In this document: in pieces, positions 34,080 to 44,200 of the stretch | Numbering within the stretch: position 1 is the stretch's first letter | How the letters are laid out: every line of letters starts with the position of its first letter | Source of the DNA: Lithobates sylvaticus | Lineage: Eukaryota > Chordata > Amphibia > Anura > Ranidae | Length of the DNA: 64,000 bases | Reading direction: 5' to 3' | Assembly: GCA_028564925.1 (NCBI GenBank) | Contig: CM053033.1 | Span: 80,385,468-80,449,467, forward strand | Notes under the pieces: generated by a model | The model's database searches: none | What the model was told of the DNA's origin: nothing | What the model saw: the letters and a program-made list of their open reading frames with translations, nothing else | Translations under genes and position numbers: made by a program

Positions 34080-34700
34080 TACAATATCTATCAAAAGTGA
34101 GTACACCCCTTACATTTTTGTAAATATTTTATTATATCTTTTCATGTGACAACACTGAAGAAATGACACTTTGCAAAAGTATGTAAAGTAGTGAGTGTAC
34201 AGCTTGTATAACAGTGTCAATTTGCTGTCCCCTTAAAATAACTCACACACAGCCATTAATGTCTAGACCGCTGGCAACAAAAGGGAGTACACCCCTAAGT
34301 GAAAATGCCCCAATTGGGCCCAATTAGCCATTTTGCCTCCCTGATGTCATGTGACTCCTTAGTGTTACAAGGTCTCAGGTGTGGATGGGGAACAGGTGTG
34401 TTAAATTTGGTGTTATCACTCTCACACTGGTCACTGGAAGTTCCACATGGCACCTCATGGCAAAGATCTCTGAGGATCTGAAAAAAAGAATTGTTGCTCT
34501 ACATAAAGATGGCCTAGGCTATAAGAAGATTGCCAAGACCCTGAAACTGAGCTGCAGCACGGTGGCCAAGATATAACAGCGGTTAAACAGGACAGGTTCC
34601 ACTCAGAACAGGCCTCGCCATGGTCGATAAAAGAAGTTGAGTGCACGTGCTCAGCGTCATATCCAGAGGTTGTCTTTGGGAAATAGATGTTTGAGTGTTT
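34080..34700 (+). mobile_element. Tc1-like DNA transposon, 5' half (copy I)
   Basis: Begins at TA with the long inverted repeat (AAAAGTGAGTACACCCC) also seen reversed at the end of copy C. The transposase start encodes MAKISEDLKKRIVALHKDGL and GYKKIAKTLKLSCSTVAKI, the helix-turn-helix, then a stop. Sequence is lost after about 34700, where CAGTTCCTCTTTAAGG marks the edge of a TTAAAG-type MITE. Same family as copies C and J. Confidence 0.85.
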
Positions 34701-35629
34701 CAGTTCCTCTTTAAGGCCTTGCCGCCATTTTTTGGTGCAAACAATTCCTACCTGAATTATGCACCCTATGAACTAAGCAACTGCACTATGCTAAACAGAG
34801 ATTTGAAAAATTATGAATTATTGTAAGATTGGCAAAACATTTTTTTATGATCTGTGGAATGCATTTTGGCAATGGAAATTTTAAAGCATTCTTGTCAGGT
34901 AAATGAAATTGCTCACAAAGCTGGACCTGCAAAAGAAGAAATTAAATACTTGCCTCTACTGCTACCCAAACTACCGAATGCCGCCAACACTGAAGAGAAG
35001 CCCGTCTCTGAAGTCTGCTGGAAAACTAACACGCCTGGATGCTCGACCTCCCGATCCCCCGCTGTGCAAACAATTCCACCTACTGACCTACTTCAGGACA
35101 CAAAAGTGTTGTAGAGGTCAGTGGGAGGAACCACTTAGCACAGCGGGGGACACAGGAGATCAATACACTGTAAAGTGTTGGCTTCTTAGCAGACTTCAGA
35201 GAAAGATTCTTCTTCAAAGGGGTGGCGTTCGGAAGCGCAGGCAGCAGAAGAGATATTTACTATCCTTTCCTGCAGGTAGAGCTTTGAAGGACCTGACAAG
35301 TTCAAGTATAACTATAGCTTAGAGGTATAGCTTTGCCAGCAACTTTATTTACCTGACAGGGTTGTTTTAAGTACTTCACTATAAACCTGCACCCTAAAGT
35401 CATCAGTTTCCACACAGCCTGTAGTGGTGAAGACAAACAAGTCTCAAAATGTATAGTGTGTCTTCTAGTAGTAGAGTCCTCTATGCCTCTCCCTGGGTCA
35501 GGTAGGTAACCTCTTCAGGTCACGCAATCAGGGAACTACTTTTTACATAATTCAGTCACCAAACCTACCCCTCTTCCTTAGACCGTTGCAGTGCAAAGTG
35601 GACTTTCCTTTAGTAAATAACCCCCATTG
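34701..35629. other. No gene; repeat-like
   Basis: Open frames of 86 and 139 codons (34854-35322) overlap in different frames and show no protein motif. 35585-35627 (GTGCAAAGTGG ... TTTAGTAAATAACCCCC) is the right end of the MITE family at 59069-59276. Confidence 0.45.
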
Positions 35630-35819
35630 TGTTTTTCAAAATTGTCACTATTTGATGATCAAATGTCACCAAAAGAAAGATTTGTGGGGAAAAAAGTCAA
35701 TTTTGTTTGGGTACAGCATCGCAAGACGGCGTAATAGTCAGTTAAAGCGACGCAGTGCCGTATCACAAAAAATGGCCTGGTCATTGAGCAGCCAAATCCT
35801 CCGGGGCTGAAGTGGTTAA
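35630..35819 (-). repeat. TTAA-ended repeat fragment, reverse orientation
   Basis: Ends GGGGCTGAAGTGGTTAA at 35803-35819 and contains CAGTTAAAGCGACGCAGTGC. It faces the plus-strand copy at 35866-36640 across a 46-bp spacer. Confidence 0.6.
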
Positions 35820-35865
35820 ATAAAATGTATTGAAAGAAAGTACCTACACAATTACTTAAATATCA

Positions 35866-36640
35866 ACCACTGCGTTGCTTTAATTAACAATTGCGCATTA
35901 TGCGATGCTGTACACAAACAAAATTGATGTCCTTTTTTTTCCCGAAAACAAGAGCTTTCTTTTGGTGGTATCTAATCTGATTTTGCGCTATAAACAAAAA
36001 AAGCCTGATAATTTTGAAAAAAATTATATATTTTTTACGTTTGCTATAATAAATACCCCCAAAAAAATGTCTATCAGTTTAGGCCAATATGTATTCTTCT
36101 ACATATTTTTTGAAAAAAATAAATAAATCGTAAAAAGTTTTTTTTAACTAGCAATAGTGGTGATCTGTGATTTTTAGCGGGACTGATCGGACACTTTTTT
36201 GGGACTATTGGCATTTATACAGCGATCAGAGCTAAAAATAGCCACTGATCACTGTATAAATGGCACTGGCAGGGAAGGGGTAAATACTAGGGGGCGATCA
36301 AGGGGTTAAGTGTTCCCTAGGGAGGTGTTTCTAACTGTGGGGGGAGTGTACTGACAGGGAGTGCAGAAAGATCGCTGTTCCTGATCACTAGGAACAGACG
36401 AGCTCTCTCTACTTCCCTGTCAGAATGGGGATCCGTTTGTTTATATTGACAGATCCCCGTTCTAGCTTTCTGAGGAGCGATCGCGGTCAGCGGGCGGACA
36501 TCGCAGCTGTCGGCCATGCGCATTGGCTCCGGCGAGCCCGCGTGCGTGCGCCTGCTATAGCCGTTAAAGGGACTGACACACAGCTACGGCGATTCGCCAA
36601 GCCAAGCCAAGCTGCTGCAGTATAGCTGTGGCAGCTGGTC
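35866..36640 (+). repeat. TTAA-ended repeat, forward orientation
   Basis: Contains the GTTGCTTTAATTAACAATTG block, TTTTGCGCTATAAACAAAAA, CACTGGCAGGGAAGGGGT and GATCGCTGTTCCTGATCACT, in the same order as 1936-2750. The 3' part is GC-rich (36480-36600). Non-coding. Confidence 0.6.
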
Positions 36641-36689
36641 GGCAAGCAATTAATGGACAATACCTTCTGGGCTGTGTGTCTGTCCTTAA

Positions 36690-36950
36690 GACCCCTTTCA
36701 CACTGGGGCGCTATTCATTAGTTTTTGCCCTAAAAATAGGGCCTGTAAAGTGCTGCTCAAGCCATCCCAGTGTGAAAGCCTGAGTGCTTTCACACTGGGG
36801 TGCTGCGCTTGCAGGATGGGAAAAAAAAGTCCTGCAAGCAGCATCTTTGGGGCGGTGAGGGAGCGGTGTATACACTGCTCCTCCTCCGCCCCTGCCGTTT
36901 AAATCAATGGGCAGCACTGCCGAAGCGCCTGCAAAGCTCCAGTCATTTTT
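36690..36950. repeat. CCCCTTTCACACTGGGG-type MITE fragment
   Basis: The left end GACCCCTTTCACACTGGGGC is close to that of the complete MITE at 11628-12058. A second TTTCACACTGGGG motif lies at about 36788. No right end found. Confidence 0.5.
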
Positions 36951-37189
36951 GTGTTTAGTAAAAGTGAGCAGCTACAGTAGACTGCAGGGAGGGAGAGAGG
37001 AAAACTTCTGCTCGGATCGCCTAGGTCGTGGGCCACAATGAGCGTAAAGGGGGGATGGCAGGTCTGTGTCCACTCTGCATATGTAGAGCAGACACGGATG
37101 CAACCCGCTCTACCCTAAGGGCCCTCCGATCTGCCCAGACAGAAGGGGACAGATCCCATTATGTTTTTTTTTTTTTTAAAGGAGATTGA

Positions 37190-37417
37190 ATTGCAGATAG
37201 GTGGGTGTAAATGGACACAAGTCCATTTACATCTGCCGCTCTATAGAGGTGAATGAAGAGTCCGTTTGAGTCCACCTGAAAAACAGACAGGCGGACCCGA
37301 TCGGAACGATCATGTGAAAGGGGCCTAAGGCTGCTTTCACACTGATGCACAGCGGTTTACCTGCTCCTCAACTGACCTCAATCTGCACTTCTTACTCTGG
37401 ATTCCTGCAACAGGCTG
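37190..37417. repeat. MITE right half and start of another TTTCACAC MITE
   Basis: 37190-37334 ends GATCATGTGAAAGGGGCC and matches in kind the left half at 30188. 37335-37377 opens AGGCTGCTTTCACACTGATG, another family's left end. The order suggests successive insertions at the same spot. Confidence 0.45.
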
Positions 37418-37612
37418 GTACGGCCGGTGGGTACTGCTAAAAGGTGCTGGCGAGTACTGTTGGCTGGTACTGCTGGTGAGTACTGGTACTGCTGGCTGGT
37501 ACGGATTGTCGGTACGGGTACTGCTGGCGGGTACTTCTGGCTGGTACGGATGTTGGGTACTGGTACTGCTGGCTGGTACTGTTGCTTGGAACTGGTGGCT
37601 GGTGTCCCAGAT
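37418..37612. repeat. Irregular minisatellite, GGTACTGCTGGCTG units
   Basis: About 13 diverged units of roughly 14-18 bp built on GGTACTGCTGGCTGGTAC. Open frames run through it in several frames on both strands because the repeat lacks stops; not genes. Confidence 0.85.
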
Positions 37613-37621
37613 AGCAGGTTC

Positions 37622-37902
37622 CTGTGTCCTGACCCGCCATTCCTGAGCATAATTGTGACAGAAGCATGCAGCTGCAGTAGAGAGCAGAGCCAATGCTTCC
37701 TGTAACAGGCGGAGTACATTTGGTATCACTCCGCCTGTGGAGGAGCCGGCGCTATACAGAAAGCATCGGCTCTGCTTCCTCTAGCAGCGGCTCAGTTCCT
37801 CGCACTAATGCTCAGAGATGGCGGGTCGGCAATCCGCGATCTGGGCTTGCTGACCCGCCAACTCAGAGCAAAATATGGCGGGCAAGCGGTTGGGCACCCC
37901 TG
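37622..37902. mobile_element. hAT-type end with internal foldback
   Basis: 37628-37720 and 37722-37840 are inverted copies (GACCCGCCATTCCTGAGCAT against ATGCTCAGAGATGGCGGGTC). The right terminus GGTTGGGCACCCCTG at 37888-37902 is a hAT-type CAGGGGTGCCCAACC end. Left terminus not identified. Confidence 0.6.
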
Positions 37903-37954
37903 GCCTATGTGATCTGAGTGGTACCTAGCAAAAATGTTAAAACCAAGTGGTGAT

Positions 37955-38075
37955 TAAATACCACCAAAAGAAAGCTCTCTTTGTGTGAACAAAATGATAA
38001 AAATGTCATATGGATACAGTATAGCATGACCACGCAATCAAAGTGTGACAGTGCTGAAAGCTGAAAATTGGCCTG
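37955..38075 (-). repeat. TTAA-ended repeat fragment
   Basis: Contains AAATACCACCAAAAGAAAGC and a CACGCAATC block, matching the inner part of the TTAA-ended family in reverse orientation. Confidence 0.5.
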
Positions 38076-38090
38076 AGTCATGATAAATCA

Positions 38091-38335
38091 GGCTGCATTC
38101 ACACCTGAGTATTTTTTTTTGTTTTTGTTTTTCAGGCAGAAAGTCACACGATTTTGTACAGGCCACCAATGTAAAAAGCAGAACACTGTCTAAAAAGAAG
38201 ATCCTGTACTTTGAGCCTCAGGTGTTTTGCTTCAGGTGACAAAACGCTCAGCTGTGAACAGGTGTCATTGAAATGAATGGGATTTTGCTTGTTGGGCGCT
38301 TTACGAGCTGAAAACACCCAGGTGTGAATGCAGCC
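38091..38335. mobile_element. MITE (245 bp), GGCTGCATTCACACCTG ends
   Basis: Ends GGCTGCATTCACACCTGAG and CAGGTGTGAATGCAGCC are exact inverted repeats of 17 bp. Non-coding. A clear target duplication is not visible. Confidence 0.78.
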
Positions 38336-39029
38336 TACTTCCAGGTGGGATTCTTATCCAAGCTGCCATAATCTTTAAACCACACCCACTTTTCTCTGGC
38401 CACACCCATGTTTTGCACCGCTGTGCCAAGTCCACCTATATTTACAACTGTCCCACTTAGTTTGTAAAATTGGGAGGTTACACACGAACACTTTATACAA
38501 TGTAAGGGCCGCTCATATCTCTGCGCTGCAATATTTTATTTTAGCACATATTAATGCATCGTGGTAACATTTAATGCAACTCACAATGCATTTTTATTGC
38601 ATTTTCTTCCCTGGTCATCTGGAAAAAATTGACATGTGAATGTGATTCAAAAAGCACATGGTGTGTATTTGGTGCGCACCCATAGACGTCAATGGAAGGT
38701 GCATTTTTTGGTGCGGTTTCTCAAACGGGGACTGAAGATGCTGCAAGAAAGACTCTTCTACAGCGAAGTGCGGCACAAAAAGACGCAACACACAGATGTG
38801 AAGACTTGGATAGGATCTACAGGGGAATGTTTGTCATGTGCTGTTGATACACTGGGAAGGTTTTAGTGCAGCAAAGGTGTAAGGGGCCCCAAAATAATGC
38901 AGTACTGTATAAGACACATGGCTGCATATCATCACACCGGCATTCTATGTGAAGTGACACGGTCATCATAATGAGCCCCCCCAAAGCCCGGTGACCCCCT
39001 CATAGTCAGAGGTCCCCACTCCCATCACA
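38336..39029. other. No gene recognised
   Basis: No transposon ends or coding motifs. Composition becomes more GC-rich toward 39000. Confidence 0.45.
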
Positions 39030-39072
39030 GTCAGTGACTCTCCCACAGGCTTCCCTGTGTCCCTGCACTTAC

Positions 39073-39240
39073 ACGGGGTTTCCGGCCCTCAGGAGCCCCG
39101 CAGTCACCGGCATTTCCATTCCCGGTTCTCCAGACAGCCGGTATCACGCCCCCCGCATGATCCTGACAGGCCAGCAGGCTCCCTCTCACTTCCTACTTCC
39201 GGAATGCAGCTCTCGCGACATTCCGTTTCCTTGGATACCA
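39073..39240 (-). other. tmem250: Candidate non-coding exon 1 of tmem250
   Basis: On the minus strand a GC-rich stretch that includes the ETS-type site ends at GGAAACCCCGT followed by GTAAGT (39072-39067), a strong consensus splice donor. The matching acceptor would be at 22512-22511, giving an intron of about 16.6 kb. The 5' limit (transcription start) is a guess from the island's layout. Confidence 0.4.
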
Positions 39241-39255
39241 AAGGTGAGCGCTCCC

Positions 39256-39269
39256 GTTACCATGGAAAC
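39256..39269. promoter_or_regulatory. RFX X-box-like palindrome
   Basis: GTTACCATGGAAAC fits the bipartite RFX consensus (GTNRCC and GGYAAC-type halves around AT), with one deviation. A second, GTCTCCATGGAGAC, is at 39619-39632. Confidence 0.6.
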
Positions 39270-39667
39270 CGCCGCTACAGACAGACCGTAGTCACGTGAC
39301 AGTGCTGGGGACAGCGACTGGCATCGAGTCACGTGGGAGCTGATAGGGGCCAGTCTGATACTGTCTGGAAGGGGAAAACTATGAAAACGCCGGCCCGGGG
39401 GACATTCCTTCACACCTTAGACATATTCGGCCGCCGGCGTGGCCTTAAGCGAATGTCTAATTAGAGCGCAGCCTCTGGTGACAACCCGAGTTCTGTATCT
39501 TCCTGAATCCGCTCTCCTCACACGGAACCAGAAAATAGTGACTGCCATCCCTTACCCACGTGATCGCCTTCCCTTACTCACGTGACTGCCATTACGTCAT
39601 AGCCTTGCCCACGTCACCGTCTCCATGGAGACCCAGCTCTGGAACCATGCCAGAAAGAAAGCCTCGA

Positions 39668-39675
39668 TGACGTCA
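39668..39675. promoter_or_regulatory. Palindromic CRE (CREB/ATF site)
   Basis: TGACGTCA, perfect. A one-mismatch site TTACGTCA lies at 39592-39599. Confidence 0.6.
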
Positions 39676-39760
39676 CAGTGCAGCTAAGCGCCTAAATAGC
39701 AGAGCAGGGCAGTAGCCGTTAGTAGTGTTCGTCGGTCCGTCGAGGGAGCAAGTACTGTTT

Positions 39761-39976
39761 GTGTGCTCTCCTCCTGATCCCTCTTACATTCTCATATTAA
39801 TCTAATCTGCTATAAACCAAACTCCATCCAGATTTGGTATCACCATTTCTGATAACTAATGGAGTTTATTCATTTTAAATAAGAGATATAGAAAGCTCTA
39901 GATTGGGGTATATGAGGGGACAAGCCATCACCTTGGCTGGACTGTATGAATCCTAAATGAACTTATCAGTTTAAAC
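39761..39976. other. Unassigned sequence between the island and the tandem array
   Basis: A/T-richer, no feature recognised. AACTCCATCCAGAT and TAATGGAGTTTATTC near 39818-39870 look like a diverged relative of the hairpin in the next array's long unit. Confidence 0.4.
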
Positions 39977-41290
39977 GAGGCAAATCCATTGGCAACAAAA
40001 CAGACTCCATGCAGATCTATCAATCTGTTTAATGGAGTGACGTCATTGAAAAGATGGGACTTTAATGCAGCTTGTCGCCTGCTGCCACCAGATGCAGTTT
40101 GTCGCCTGCAACCAGATGCAGTTTGTCGCCTGCTACCACCAGATGCAGCTTGTCGCCTGCTGCCACCAGATGCAGCTTGTCGCCTGCCACCAGATGCAGC
40201 TTGTCGCCTGCCACCAGATGCAGTTTGTCGCCTGCTGCCACCAGATGCAGCTTGTCGCCTGCCAGCAGATGCAGTATACGAGGCAAATCCATTAATCCAT
40301 TACCAACAAAACAGACTCCATTCAGATCTATCAATCTGTTTAATGGAGTGATGTCATTGAAAAGATGGGACTTTAATGCAGTTTGTCGCCTGCTGCCACC
40401 AGATGCAGTTTGTCGCCTGCTGCCACCAGATGCAGTCCGTCGCCTGCCACCAGATGCAGCTTGTCGCCTGCCAGCAGATGCAGTATATGAGGCAAATCCA
40501 TTAATCCATTGCCAACAAAACAGACTCCATGCAGATCTATCAATCTGTTTAATGGAGTGATGTCATTGAAAAGATGGGACTTTAATGCAGTTTGTCGCCT
40601 GCTGCCACCAGATGCAGTCCGTCGCCTGCCACCAGATGCAGTATACGAGGCAAATCCATTAATCCATTGCCAACAAAACAGACTCCATGCAGATCTATCA
40701 ATCTGTTTAATGGAGTGACGTCATTGAAAAGATGTGACTTTAATGCAGCTTGTCGCCTGCTGGCACCAGATGCAGTTTGTCGCCTGCAACCAGATGCAGT
40801 TTGTCGCCTGCAACCAGATGCAGTTTGTCGCCTGCTACCACCAGATGCAGTTTGTCGCCTGCTGCCACCAGATGCAGTTTGTCGCCTGCTGCCACCAGAT
40901 GCAGTTTGTCGCCTGCTGCCACCAGATGCAGCTTGTCGCCTGGCAGCAGATGCAGTATAAGAGGCAAATCCATTAATCCATTGCCAACAAAACAGACTCC
41001 ATTCAGATCTATCAATCTGTTTAATGGAGTGATGTCATTGAAAAGATGGGACTTTAATGCAGTTTGTCGCCTGCTGCCACCAGATGCAGTCCGTCGCCTG
41101 CCACCAGATGCAGCTTGTCGCCTGCCAGCAGATGCAGTATACGAGGCAAATCCATTAATCCATTGCCAACAAAACAGACTCCATGCAGATCTATCAATCT
41201 GTTTAATGGAGTGATGTCATTGAAAAGATGGGACTTTAATGCAGTTTTTTCGCCTGCTGCCACCAGATACAGTTTGTCGCCTGCTGCTGC
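39977..41290 (+). repeat. Composite tandem array: about 105-bp conserved block plus 24/27-bp units
   Basis: A conserved block starting GAGGCAAATCCATT (39977, 40280, 40489, 40647, 40961, 41143) is followed each time by a variable number of 24- or 27-bp units (GTCGCCTGCTGCCACCAGAT core). Block spacing is 303, 209, 158, 314 and 182 bp. Each block carries an inverted repeat (ACTCCAT, CAGAT / ATCTG, ATGGAGT) and a TGACGTCA or TGATGTCA. Long open frames exist on both strands because unit lengths are multiples of three and lack stops; not genes. Confidence 0.95.
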
Positions 41291-44200
41291 CACTCAGTTC
41301 CTTAATACCTTGGGGTGTAGGGATAGGAGGGCTTCCTCAGTGCCTCGATACCTTCGGGTGGAGAGTTAGGAGGACATCCTCAGTGCCCTAATACCTTGGG
41401 GTAAAGAGGTAGGAGGGCATTCTCAGTTCCTTAATACCTTGGGGTGGAGAGTTAGGAGGGCATCCTCAGTGCCTCAATACTTTGGGGTGTAGGGGTAGGA
41501 GGGCTTCCTCAGTGGCTCGATACCTTTGGGTGGAGAGTTAGGAGGACATCCTCAGTGCCTTAATACCTTGGGGTAAAGAGGTAGGAGGGCATTCTCAGTT
41601 CCTTAATACCTTGGGGTGGAGAGTTAGGAGGGCATCCTCAGTGCCTTAATACTTTGGGGTGGAGGGGTAGGAGGGCTTCCTCAGTGCCTCGATACCTTCG
41701 GGTTTGAGAGTTAGGAGGGCATCCTCAGTGCCTCAATACTTTGGGGTGTAGGGGTAGGAGGGCTTCCTCAGTGCCTCGATACCTTCGGGTGGAGAGATAG
41801 GAGGACATCCTCAGTGCCCTAATACCTTGGGGTAAAGAGATAGGAGGGCATTCTCAGTTCCTTAATACCTTCGGGTGGAGAGTTAGGAGGGCATCCTCAG
41901 TGCCTCAATACTTTGGGGTGTAGGGGTAGGAGGGCTTCCTCAGTGCCTCAATACCTTTGGGTGGAGAGTTAGGAGGACATCCTCAGTGCCTTAATACTTT
42001 GGGGTGGAGGGGTAGGAGGGCTTCCTCAGTGCCTCGATACCTTCGGGTGGAGAGTTAGGAGGACATCCTCAGTGCCCTAATACCTTGGGGTAAAGAGGTA
42101 GGAGGGCATTCTCAGTTCCTTAATACCTTGGGGTGGAGAGTTAGGAGGGCATCCTCAGTGCCTCAATACTTTGGGGTGTAGGGGTAGGAGGGCTTCCTCA
42201 GTGGCTCGATACCTTTGGGTGGAAAGTTAGGAGGGCATCCTCAGTGCCTCAATACTTTGGGGTGGAGGGGTAGGAGGGCTTCCTCAGTGCCTCGATACCT
42301 TCGGGTGGAGAGTTAGGAGGACATCCTCAGTGCCCTAATACCTTGGGGTAAAGAGGTAGGAGGGCATTCTCAGTTCCTTAATACCTTGGGGTGGAGAGTT
42401 AGGAGGGCATCCTCAGTGCCTTAATACTTTGGGGGGTAGGAGGGCTTCCTCAGTGGCTCAATACCTTTGGGTGGAAAGTTAGGAGGGCATCCTCAGTGCC
42501 TTAATACTTTGGGGTGGAGGGGTAGGAGGGCTTCCTCAGTGCCTCGATACCTTCGGGTGGAGAGTTAGGAGGACATCCTCAGTGCCCTAATACCTTGGGG
42601 TAAAGAGGTAGGAGGGCATTCTCAGTTCCTTAATACCTTGGGGTGGAGAGTTAGGAGGGCATCCTCAGTGCCTTAATACTTTGGGGTGTAGGGGTAGGAG
42701 GGCTTCCTCAGTGGCTCAATACCTTTGGGTGGAAAGTTAGGAGGGCATCCTCAGTGCCTTAATACTTTGGGGTGGAGGGGTAGGAGGGCTTCCTCAGTGC
42801 CTCGATACCTTCAGGTGGAGAGTTAGGAGGACATCCTCAGTGCCCTAATACCTTGGGGTAAAGAGGTAGGAGGGCATTCTCAGTTCCTTAATACCTTGGG
42901 GTGGAGAGTTAGGAGGGCATCCTCAGTGCCTCAATACTTTGGGGTGGAGGGGTAGGAGGGCTTCCTCAGTGCCTCGATACCTTTTGGTGGAGAGTTAGGA
43001 GGGCATCCTCAGTGCCTCAATACCTTGGGGTAAAGAGGTAGGAGGGCTTCCTCAGTTCCTTAATACCTTGGGGTGGAGAGTTAGGAGGGCATCCTCAGTG
43101 CCTTAATACTTTGGGGTGGAGGGGTAGGAGGGCTTCCTCAGTGCCTCGATACCTTCGGGTGGAGAGTTAGGAGGGCATCCTCAGTGCCTCAATACTTTGG
43201 GGTGGAGGGGTAGGAGGGCTTCCTCAGTGCCTCGATACCTTCGGGTGGAGAGTTAGGAGGACATCCTCAGTGCCTTAATACCTTGGGGTAAAGAGATAGG
43301 AGGGCATTCTCAGTTCCTTAATACCTTGGGGTGGAGAGATAGGAGGGCATCCTCAGTGCCTTAATACTTTGGGGTGGAGGGGTAGGAGGGCTTCCTCAGT
43401 GCCTCAATACCTTTGGGTGGAAAGTTAGGAGGGCATCCTCAGTGCCTCAATACTTTGGGGTGGAGGGGTAGGAGGGCTTCCTCAGTGCCTCGATACCTTC
43501 GGGTGGAGAGATAGGAGGACATCCTCAGTGCCCTAATACCTTGGGGTAAAGAGGTAGGAGGGCATTCTCAGTTCCTTAATACCTTGGGGTGGAGAGTTAG
43601 GAGGGCATCCTCAGTGCCTCAATACTTTGGGGTGTAGGGGTAGGAGGGCTTCCTCAGTGGCTCGATACCTTTGGGTGGAGAGTTAGGAGGACATCCTCAG
43701 TGCCTTAATACCTTGGGGTAAAGAGGTAGGAGGGCATTCTCAGTTCCTTAATACCTTGGGGTGGAGAGTTAGGAGGGCATCCTCAGTGCCTTAATACTTT
43801 GGGGTGGAGGGGTAGGAGGGCTTCCTCAGTGCCTCGATACCTTCGGGTTTGAGAGTTAGGAGGGCATCCTCAGTGCCTCAATACTTTGGGGTGTAGGGGT
43901 AGGAGGGCTTCCTCAGTGCCTCGATACCTTCGGGTGGAGAGATAGGAGGACATCCTCAGTGCCTTAATACCTTGGGGTAAAGAGATAGGAGGGCATCCTC
44001 AGTGCCTCAATACTTTGGGGTGTAGGGGTAGGAGGGCTTCCTCAGTGCCTCAATACTTTGGGGTGTAGGGGTAGGAGGGCTTCCTCAGTGCCTCAATACC
44101 TTGGGGTGGAGAGTTAGGAGGACATCCTCAGTGCCTTAATACTTTGGGGTGGAGGGGTAGGAGGGCTTCCTCAGTGCCTCGATACCTTCGGGTGGAGAGT

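Larger units (their letters stand above)
39030..39760. promoter_or_regulatory. CpG-rich island, candidate promoter (probably of tmem250)
   Basis: This is the most CpG-rich unique stretch before the satellites. Visible sites: ETS-type ACTTCCGG (39195-39202); X-box-like palindromes GTTACCATGGAAAC (39256-39269) and GTCTCCATGGAGAC (39619-39632) and a weaker GTTTCCTTGGATAC (39225-39238); CACGTG at 39293, 39330, 39557 and 39579; TTACGTCA (39592-39599) and TGACGTCA (39668-39675). No TATA box is evident, as usual for CpG-island promoters. The minus-strand donor at 39072-39067 points toward tmem250. A promoter firing rightward is also possible. Confidence 0.6.

Noticed and set aside
34854-35322. 139-codon open frame
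   Set aside because: Another frame over the same stretch is also open; the sequence looks like a dispersed repeat and no protein similarity is recognised.
37337-37729. Repetitive open frames (YQPAVPVP-like) on the minus strand
   Set aside because: Produced by the GGTACTGCTGGCTG minisatellite; open in three minus frames and one plus frame.
39761-41290. CRISPR-like array (conserved blocks with variable spacers)
   Set aside because: Eukaryotic context; spacers are themselves tandem copies of one unit, not unique sequences, and there are no cas genes.
39989-41369. Long overlapping open frames on both strands (CRLLPPDAVCR-like and DKLHLVAAG-like repeats)
   Set aside because: They arise from 24/27-bp tandem units (multiples of three) without stop codons; open in several frames at once, so not coding.
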